A stretch of 10,404 bases of DNA. It comes from Sphingobacteriaceae bacterium (GTDB taxonomy: Bacteria; Bacteroidota; Bacteroidia; Sphingobacteriales; Sphingobacteriaceae). Shown one piece after another: positions 6,640 through 10,404 of the stretch (positions within the stretch are counted from its first letter, which is position 1; every line of letters begins with the position of its first letter). Where the stretch lies: NCBI GenBank assembly GCA_025450155.1, contig JANWIB010000077.1, forward strand, positions 1-10,404, read 5' to 3'. The notes under the pieces are model-generated. The model saw only the letters and a list, made by a program, of their open reading frames with translations, ran no database searches and was not told the origin of the DNA. A program made the translations under genes and the position numbers.

Positions 6640-7809
6640 ATGAAAGAACAATCTAAACTTATAAGAAGCCAGGCCAAGCGCTCATTCAACCGAGAGCATT
6701 CAGTGCCTTTGTATTTAACATCGAGTTTTATTTTTGATGATGCTGAGCAGGGAAGAGCCATCTTTGCTGATGAGGAAGAAGGTAATATTTACTCCCGGTA
6801 TTCAAACCCCAATACCACCGAGTTTATAACCAAAGTATGTGAACTGGAAGGCGCCGAAGACGGTTTGGCATTTTCGTCGGGAATGGCGGCTGTGTTCGCT
6901 TCCTTTGCAGGATTGTTAAGAAGCGGCGATCATATTATCGCCTGCCGTTCGGTTTTCGGGTCTACCCATCAGTTATTAACTCAGCTATTTCCGCGTTGGG
7001 GTATTACCAGTACCTATGTGGATGCTTCAAAACCCGATGAATGGGAGGCTGCTATTCGCCCCGAAACGAAAATGATCTTTTTAGAAACACCTTCCAATCC
7101 GGGCCTGGAACTGGTAGATTTAGAATGGCTGGGCGGGTTTAAGAAAAAATACCCGCATATTATTTTAAATGTAGATAACTGTTTTGCCACGCCCTACCTG
7201 CAAAAACCCATTCAATATGGCATCGATCTGGTAAGTCACTCGGCTACCAAATATATGGATGGACAGGGTCGTGTGTTAGGGGGTGTTGTGGTTGGTCGTA
7301 AAGAGTTGATCAAAGAGTTGATGTTCTTTATTCGTCATACCGGCCCGGCCATGTCTGCTTTTAATGCCTGGATTTTTTCAAAAAGCCTGGAAACTTTACC
7401 GCTGCGGATGGATCGGCACTGCAGTAATGCTTTAAAAGTAGCCGAAGTACTGGAACAACATCCCGAAGTGGAAACAGCTCGCTATCCGTTTTTGCCTTCG
7501 CATCCGCAATACGAATTAGCTAAAAAGCAAATGAAGCAGGGGGGCGGTATTGTAACCTTTGTTATTAAAGGTGGCTTTGAACGGGCGAAACGCTTTTTAG
7601 ATGCCCTAAAAATGATACTAATTACGTCTAATCTGGGCGATTCACGTTCTATTGCAACCCATCCGGCTTCTACAACCCATTCAAAGTTGAGTGAACAGGA
7701 ACGGGAACAATTGGGAATCCGTTCTGGAAGCATTCGGATATCTGTAGGGTTAGAAGATATAGTGGATATTCTTGAAGATATCAATCAAGCCTTGATTCAT
7801 TCTAAGTAA
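6640..7809 (+). CDS. metZ: O-succinylhomoserine sulfhydrylase-type PLP enzyme (trans-sulfuration family)
   Basis: A Cys/Met-metabolism PLP enzyme of 389 aa, the usual length. Best assignment is O-succinyl (or O-acetyl) homoserine sulfhydrylase, which makes homocysteine from activated homoserine and sulfide. Motifs: YSRYSNPN (51-58), phosphate-binding SSGMAA (79-84), ETPSNP (149-154), NVDNCFATP (177-185; Asp179 should contact the pyridine nitrogen), and SHSATKYMDGQGRVLGG (199-215) with Lys204 as the PLP lysine. The DGQGR after the lysine is what points to MetZ and not to cystathionine gamma-synthase or lyase. NLGDSRSIATHPASTTHS (331-348) is the conserved substrate-binding loop. ATG at 6640 follows the uvrA stop by 7 nt, and the OsmC gene starts 4 nt after this one. 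Cystathionine gamma-synthase or methionine gamma-lyase activity cannot be fully excluded. Confidence 0.82.
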   Translation: MKEQSKLIRSQAKRSFNREHSVPLYLTSSFIFDDAEQGRAIFADEEEGNIYSRYSNPNTTEFITKVCELEGAEDGLAFSSGMAAVFASFAGLLRSGDHIIACRSVFGSTHQLLTQLFPRWGITSTYVDASKPDEWEAAIRPETKMIFLETPSNPGLELVDLEWLGGFKKKYPHIILNVDNCFATPYLQKPIQYGIDLVSHSATKYMDGQGRVLGGVVVGRKELIKELMFFIRHTGPAMSAFNAWIFSKSLETLPLRMDRHCSNALKVAEVLEQHPEVETARYPFLPSHPQYELAKKQMKQGGGIVTFVIKGGFERAKRFLDALKMILITSNLGDSRSIATHPASTTHSKLSEQEREQLGIRSGSIRISVGLEDIVDILEDINQALIHSK

Positions 7810-7813
7810 TCAG

Positions 7814-8227
7814 ATGAAGGTAGAACTAAAACGCGTAAACGATGCTGTGCATTTTGAGGCCAGCGGTTCTGGAAATGTAAAAGTACATATTGACGGATCT
7901 CCGGAAATTAGTGGACAGGGCTTGGGTGTTCGTCCTATGGAATTGGTGCTTATTGCTTTAGGCTCTTGCAGTGCTTTGGATTTGATATCTATTTTAAAAA
8001 AACAACGTCAGGAGATAACCGATTTTTCGGTAGTTGTAGCTGGTGAACGGACGGATAAAGTTCCTGCAGTGTTTACTAAAATTCACATGGCATTTAAACT
8101 AGTTGGAAATATTGATCTGACCAAAGCCGAAAAAGCTGCCGAACTTGCCGTTAAAAAATATTGTTCGGTACATAATATGCTGGTCAGTGGAGGTGTAGCA
8201 ATTACCTACTCCATTGCGGTTTCATAG
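7814..8227 (+). CDS. OsmC/Ohr-family protein (probable thiol-dependent peroxidase)
   Basis: A 137-aa protein of the OsmC/Ohr family, close to the usual 135-145 residues. The two family cysteines are present: Cys52 in ALGSCSALDLISIL and Cys117 in KYCSVHNML. In characterised members this pair reduces organic hydroperoxides, with an Arg and Glu tuning the reactive thiol; candidate residues here are Arg40 and Glu43 in GVRPMELVLIALGSC. The short, YhfA-like N-terminus suggests the general OsmC branch and not Ohr proper, so substrate is uncertain. No signal peptide; cytoplasmic. It is the last gene of the probable uvrA-metZ-osmC operon, with a 4-nt gap from metZ, and converges with the acetyltransferase gene 24 nt downstream. 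Confidence 0.87.
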   Translation: MKVELKRVNDAVHFEASGSGNVKVHIDGSPEISGQGLGVRPMELVLIALGSCSALDLISILKKQRQEITDFSVVVAGERTDKVPAVFTKIHMAFKLVGNIDLTKAEKAAELAVKKYCSVHNMLVSGGVAITYSIAVS

Positions 8228-8228
8228 C

Positions 8229-8246
8229 ACCAAGCTGGTTTTTTAT
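8229..8246 (+). terminator. Short hairpin plus T-run after the osmC-family gene
   Basis: ACCA-AGC-TGGT (8229-8239), directly followed by TTTTTT and more T-rich sequence, lies 1 nt after the stop. The 4-bp stem is weak, but position and U-tract fit an intrinsic terminator for the uvrA operon. Confidence 0.42.
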
Positions 8247-8251
8247 ATTTT

Positions 8252-8893
8252 TTATTTTACTTGTTGTAACGCATTTACATCTTTCGCATTTATCAGTTGT
8301 AAATGCCTGGTTATTTTATCAGTATCCCAATCCCACCAGGAAATGTCGAGCAAACGTGTTATGGTTTCGTCATCAAAACGTTTTCGTATTAACTGGGCAG
8401 GATTTCCACCTACAATGCCATAATCTGGTACATCTTTGGTTACCACTGCCCGTGTACCTATAATGGCGCCGTTTCCAATTTTAACGCCAGGCATAATCAT
8501 GGCATCGTGTCCAATCCATACATCATTGCCAATGATCGTGTCACCTTTTGAGGGATATTTCTCAGATAAATTTACACCTTCCATCAGCTTCTCCCACCCG
8601 TTTTCAAAGATGGCGAAGGGGTAGGTTGAAATGGGGGTAGTTTCATGATTACCTCCGTTCATGATAAACTTAACACCCGAGGCAATAGCACAAAATTTCC
8701 CAATAATCAATTTGTCACCTATAAAATCAAAATGATACAGTACGTTTTTTTCAAAATTGGCTGGGGTTTCAAAATCATCATAGTAGGTAAAGTCGCCAAC
8801 TTGGATATTAGGGTTGCTGACTAAATTTTTAAGGAATACCAGTTTCTGGTAATGTGCTAATGGATGCAGCACTGAAGGATTTGGTCCGTTCAT
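8252..8893 (-). CDS. Vat/CatB-type antibiotic O-acetyltransferase (left-handed beta-helix)
   Basis: A 213-aa hexapeptide-repeat acetyltransferase. The N-terminus MNGPNPSVLHP, FTYYDDF (35-41), VLYHFDFIGDKLIIGKF (51-67), FIMNGGNH (76-83), YPFAIFENGWEK (91-102) and the block DTIIGNDVWIGHDAMIMPGVKIG (118-140) closely follow the xenobiotic acetyltransferase branch containing streptogramin A acetyltransferases (Vat) and type B chloramphenicol acetyltransferases. His83 in NGGNH is the expected catalytic base; GGNPA (162-166) follows the helix, and the C-terminal WWDW (186-189) is also family-typical. Acetyl-CoA is the donor and the enzyme should be a cytoplasmic trimer. Whether it acts on streptogramins, chloramphenicol or another acceptor cannot be read from sequence. 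ATG at 8891-8893; no strong promoter box seen upstream, and no resistance gene or mobile element adjacent. Confidence 0.87.
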   Translation of the reverse strand: MNGPNPSVLHPLAHYQKLVFLKNLVSNPNIQVGDFTYYDDFETPANFEKNVLYHFDFIGDKLIIGKFCAIASGVKFIMNGGNHETTPISTYPFAIFENGWEKLMEGVNLSEKYPSKGDTIIGNDVWIGHDAMIMPGVKIGNGAIIGTRAVVTKDVPDYGIVGGNPAQLIRKRFDDETITRLLDISWWDWDTDKITRHLQLINAKDVNALQQVK

Positions 8894-9023
8894 ATCATAA
8901 CTTTGAATGAATAAAAGTAAGGAAATTCAGCTATTCAATTCACAAACGTGGACATTTGCAGCAGCCAAGGATAGTCTAACATTCACATAAACTACAGAAA
9001 TCAGGGTCGAAGCGATTAGAGGA

Positions 9024-9046
9024 GGTCTTAGCGTCTCGCTAAGACC
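9024..9046 (-). terminator. Perfect 10-bp hairpin downstream of the NTF2-like gene
   Basis: GGTCTTAGCG / CGCTAAGACC pair perfectly around a TCT loop, 25 nt beyond the stop of the leftward NTF2-like gene. It is the tightest stem-loop in the window. On the minus strand it is followed by TCCTCTAATCG, not a T-run, so it may be an RNA 3'-end stabiliser or a protein site and not a standard intrinsic terminator. The remaining bases between 8894 and 9071 show nothing else I can name. Confidence 0.5.
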
Positions 9047-9071
9047 AGTTAGAGTCTTATTCCCAAAGTAC

Positions 9072-9470
9072 TCAATCCGTTCCCCAAGGGTTGTCGATTA
9101 CGAAGCGCCAGGAACCATCTGCCTGACGACGCAGAACATCCGCATTATTTGCCGCCAGCGTCACCGGTTCGCCGTCTGGTCCAGTACCAGTGAATGACCA
9201 AACTCCAATTACAAGGGCCAGATCACTGGCCTGAAGGACCTTTGTCACTTTGAGATCGAGCTTACCCTTCATTCCAATAAAACCGGCCAGTCCTTCACGG
9301 ACACCCGCCAAGCCATGAGTAAGGATGCCAGGCTGAGTCGCAAAACCGGCCTCAGGCTCATAAAGCGATAAAAGAGCGTCAAGATTTCCCGTATTAATTC
9401 CGTCAACTATGGATTGGAGAACTTGCTCAGGTGTTGCTTTGGGCAGATTGCCCTCTTGATTTTGTGTCAT
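9072..9470 (-). CDS. NTF2-like (SnoaL/DUF4440-type) small protein
   Basis: A 132-aa protein with the layout of the NTF2-like cone fold: N-terminal helices PEQVLQSIVDGINTGNLDALLSLYEPEAGF (14-43), a middle helix GVREGLAGFIG (56-66), then beta strands LDLKVTKVLQ, LALVIGVWSFTGTGPDGEPV (84-103) and the typical ending DVLRRQADGSWRFVIDNPWG (111-130). This fold serves as a small-molecule binding pocket in isomerases, hydrolases and stand-alone proteins of unknown role; I cannot assign a reaction. No signal peptide. Base composition differs from its neighbours: a hand count of 9121-9360 gives 132 G+C in 240 (55%), against about 40% in a sampled recA line, which suggests acquisition from a higher-G+C donor. 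It has its own promoter and operator-like palindromes upstream. ATG at 9468-9470; no Shine-Dalgarno. Confidence 0.83.
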   Translation of the reverse strand: MTQNQEGNLPKATPEQVLQSIVDGINTGNLDALLSLYEPEAGFATQPGILTHGLAGVREGLAGFIGMKGKLDLKVTKVLQASDLALVIGVWSFTGTGPDGEPVTLAANNADVLRRQADGSWRFVIDNPWGTD

Positions 9471-9491
9471 TTTTAAGATATAGATTAGTAT

Positions 9492-9515
9492 TCTACTGTC
9501 AATATTGGCAGTAGA
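9492..9515. promoter_or_regulatory. 24-bp near-perfect palindrome, probable operator of the NTF2-like gene
   Basis: Arms TCTACTG (9492-9498) and CAGTAGA (9509-9515) are exact complements around a CAATATTG core (9500-9507), leaving a single T/G mismatch pair at 9499/9508. It lies 21 nt upstream of the start codon and 1 nt from the -7 box, that is at the predicted transcription start, the classic place for a repressor site. Confidence 0.6.
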
Positions 9516-9516
9516 T

Positions 9517-9524
9517 CAAAGTTA
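9517..9524 (-). promoter_or_regulatory. Bacteroidota -7 box (TAACTTTG) for the NTF2-like gene
   Basis: On the minus strand TAACTTTG is an exact TAnnTTTG match. Transcription would start around 9512-9514 and give a leader of about 40 nt, most of its first half being the palindrome. The -33 element is not distinct. A working promoter with a Bacteroidota box in DNA of foreign composition suggests the cassette is expressed here. Confidence 0.55.
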
Positions 9525-9529
9525 GGACA

Positions 9530-9548
9530 ACTTATGTAAGTAATAAGT
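9530..9548. promoter_or_regulatory. Second operator-like inverted repeat with ACTTA/TAAGT half-sites
   Basis: ACTTA-TG-TAAGT (9530-9541) is a perfect 5+2+5 inverted repeat, and a third half-site ATAAGT (9543-9548) follows, also pairing with ACTTAT. It overlaps the spacer and -33 side of the predicted promoter. The half-sites resemble those I recall for HxlR/DUF24 (YodB/CatR-like) redox or electrophile regulators; this resemblance is inference, and no such regulator is encoded in the window. Confidence 0.42.
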
Positions 9549-9771
9549 AAAATTATAATAACAATCGACCAGCTCACCATGACTGCTGTCCTGTCAATCT
9601 GCGTCTGCCGAAGGGTGTATACTCCTCTCATTGCTGCCGCAAGCGTCTACATGCTGGTGGTTCACTGACTGCTTCCATACAAAAACGATAAAACTGGAGG
9701 CAGAAATAATAAAACCGCACTCTACCCAATGCTTTTTTAGTAAAGGCATGGTACAATCAGGGAAAAGGTTT
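9549..9771. other. Non-coding stretch with G+C-rich core; possible gene remnant
   Basis: The gap between the NTF2-like gene and the LysE gene is about 315 bp. Its right part beyond the operators holds no gene I can support. From 9571 to 9670 I count 54 G+C in 100, like the NTF2-like gene and unlike the flanks. The only frame of note is 29 codons on the plus strand (ATG 9579 to TGA 9666-9668) with no recognisable similarity. An imperfect inverted repeat, CTGCTTCCA (9669-9677) / TGGAGGCAG (9695-9703), follows it with a 17-nt loop. From about 9704 the sequence returns to A/T-rich. Confidence 0.4.
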
Positions 9772-9779
9772 TACTTTTG
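9772..9779 (+). promoter_or_regulatory. Bacteroidota -7 box (TACTTTTG) directly before the LysE-family gene
   Basis: An exact TAnnTTTG match whose last base is 6 nt before the ATG at 9786. The predicted start of transcription (about 9783) would leave almost no leader. The -33 element is not clear (GGCATGGTACAATC lies in that area), so the call rests on the -7 box and position. Confidence 0.42.
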
Positions 9780-9785
9780 CTGGTG

Positions 9786-10403
9786 ATGATGTTTCTAACC
9801 TTTTCGGTAGCTGTAATTATAAATTTTGTAGGATACATTCCGTTGGGAAACATAAATCTTACTTCGGTACAGATTTCAGTTAACCGGGGGATGAAACAAG
9901 CCCTTTATTTTATCACTGCTTTTTCTTTGGTAGAGGGATTATTTACCTATGTTTTAATGCGTTTTGCTGAATGGTTTGCTTCGCATGAAAAATGGTTGAA
10001 TGCGCTGGATTGGATTTTAATAGTGATGTTCCTGATCATGGGGGTTGTTGTCTTGAATATGGCCGAGCATCCTAAAAATGTTGAATATCGTCGTCGTGAT
10101 AGTGTGCGTTATGGAATTATTCTGGGAATCCTCAACCCGATGCAAATTCCTTTCTGGATGATTGGTGGTACGTATCTTATCTCTAATCATTGGATTACCA
10201 CTGCCGGATGGGGATTGGAAATTTTCTCAGTTGGCGCATCTATAGGAGCATTTATCTGTCTTTATCTTTTTGCCCGTTTTGCTCAATACATCCAGGATCG
10301 CTTTGCCTTAAGTAGTCGGATTATTAACCGGAGTATTGGTGGGGTATTCTTTCTGCTTGCCGTCATTCATATTGTAAAGCAAGCTTGGATACATTTCTCT
10401 TAA
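9786..10403 (+). CDS. LysE/RhtB-family amino-acid exporter-like membrane protein
   Basis: A 205-aa inner-membrane protein of the LysE/RhtB translocator family, which exports amino acids or related small metabolites. Six hydrophobic segments are visible (from the chosen ATG): about 2-20, 37-57, 74-91, 109-131, 143-163 and 182-200. The family signature after the first segment is GYIPLGNINLTSVQISVNRGMKQALYF (about 16-42), the Bacteroidota version of the PPGP/GPxN motif. A second Pro-containing motif, GILNPMQIPFWMIGGT (about 112-127), also matches the family. A further ATG follows at 9789; a TTG at 9777 lies within the promoter box and is unlikely. Complete, ending in TAA one base before the window edge. 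The transported substrate cannot be told. Confidence 0.88.
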   Translation: MMFLTFSVAVIINFVGYIPLGNINLTSVQISVNRGMKQALYFITAFSLVEGLFTYVLMRFAEWFASHEKWLNALDWILIVMFLIMGVVVLNMAEHPKNVEYRRRDSVRYGIILGILNPMQIPFWMIGGTYLISNHWITTAGWGLEIFSVGASIGAFICLYLFARFAQYIQDRFALSSRIINRSIGGVFFLLAVIHIVKQAWIHFS

Positions 10404-10404
10404 T

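Noticed and set aside
7482..7784. Minus-strand frame of 100 codons inside the metZ-like gene
   Set aside because: Overlaps conserved MetZ sequence including the SIATHPAS loop; no independent support.
8214..8624. Plus-strand frames opposite the Vat-like gene (8214-8423, 8436-8624)
   Set aside because: Antisense to a well-supported acetyltransferase; translations are Cys/Ser/Pro-rich without domains.
8898..8905. TAACTTTG on the plus strand upstream of the Vat-like gene
   Set aside because: It matches the -7 consensus but points toward a region with no plus-strand gene for about 900 bp; probably chance.
1..10404. CRISPR array, insertion sequence, tRNA, rRNA or a defence-system operon
   Set aside because: No regularly spaced repeats, no transposase or integrase motifs, no tRNA-like TTCRANY box in cloverleaf context, and no nuclease/effector pairs beyond ordinary repair genes were seen on either strand.

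Overview
This window looks like a chromosomal stretch of a Bacteroidota bacterium, most likely from the Sphingobacteriales (Pedobacter/Solitalea-like). The reasons are moderate-to-low G+C, start regions that mostly lack a Shine-Dalgarno and are A/T-rich instead, TAnnTTTG (-7 type) promoter boxes at several genes, a RecA with the CCC-containing strand typical of this phylum, and a UvrA whose first zinc finger is degenerate in the way I recall from Bacteroidota. The genus is inference; no rRNA or tRNA is present to anchor it.

Left part (1-3577). The 3' end of tsaD (tRNA t6A synthesis) runs rightward and converges with a leftward block. That block, read right to left, holds an ECF sigma factor, a 61-aa unknown protein, a strong intrinsic terminator, nth (endonuclease III), a weaker A/T-rich terminator-like palindrome, recA, and a 170-aa exported protein of unknown function that starts 4 nt after recA ends.

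Middle part (3578-8251). A divergent intergenic region separates the sigma gene from a rightward, tightly packed unit: uvrA, a PLP-dependent O-succinylhomoserine sulfhydrylase-type gene (metZ-like), and an OsmC-family gene. Gaps are 7 nt and 4 nt, so they are probably one operon. DNA repair thus dominates the window (recA, nth, uvrA), with sulfur assimilation and thiol redox attached to uvrA.

Right part (8252-10404). A leftward Vat/CatB-type hexapeptide acetyltransferase (possible streptogramin A resistance) is followed by a region of about 0.7 kb with distinctly higher G+C. This islet holds a leftward NTF2-like gene with its own promoter, two operator-like palindromes and a downstream hairpin, plus a non-coding stretch that may be a gene remnant. 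The window closes with a complete LysE/RhtB-type exporter gene reading right.

I found no CRISPR array, transposase, integrase, tRNA or rRNA, and I do not see a complete new defence-type system. The best leads are small-scale: predicted leaderless transcripts at nth and the LysE gene, a structured leader that ends next to the start codon of the 61-aa gene behind the sigma factor, and the self-contained regulated NTF2-like cassette of foreign composition.
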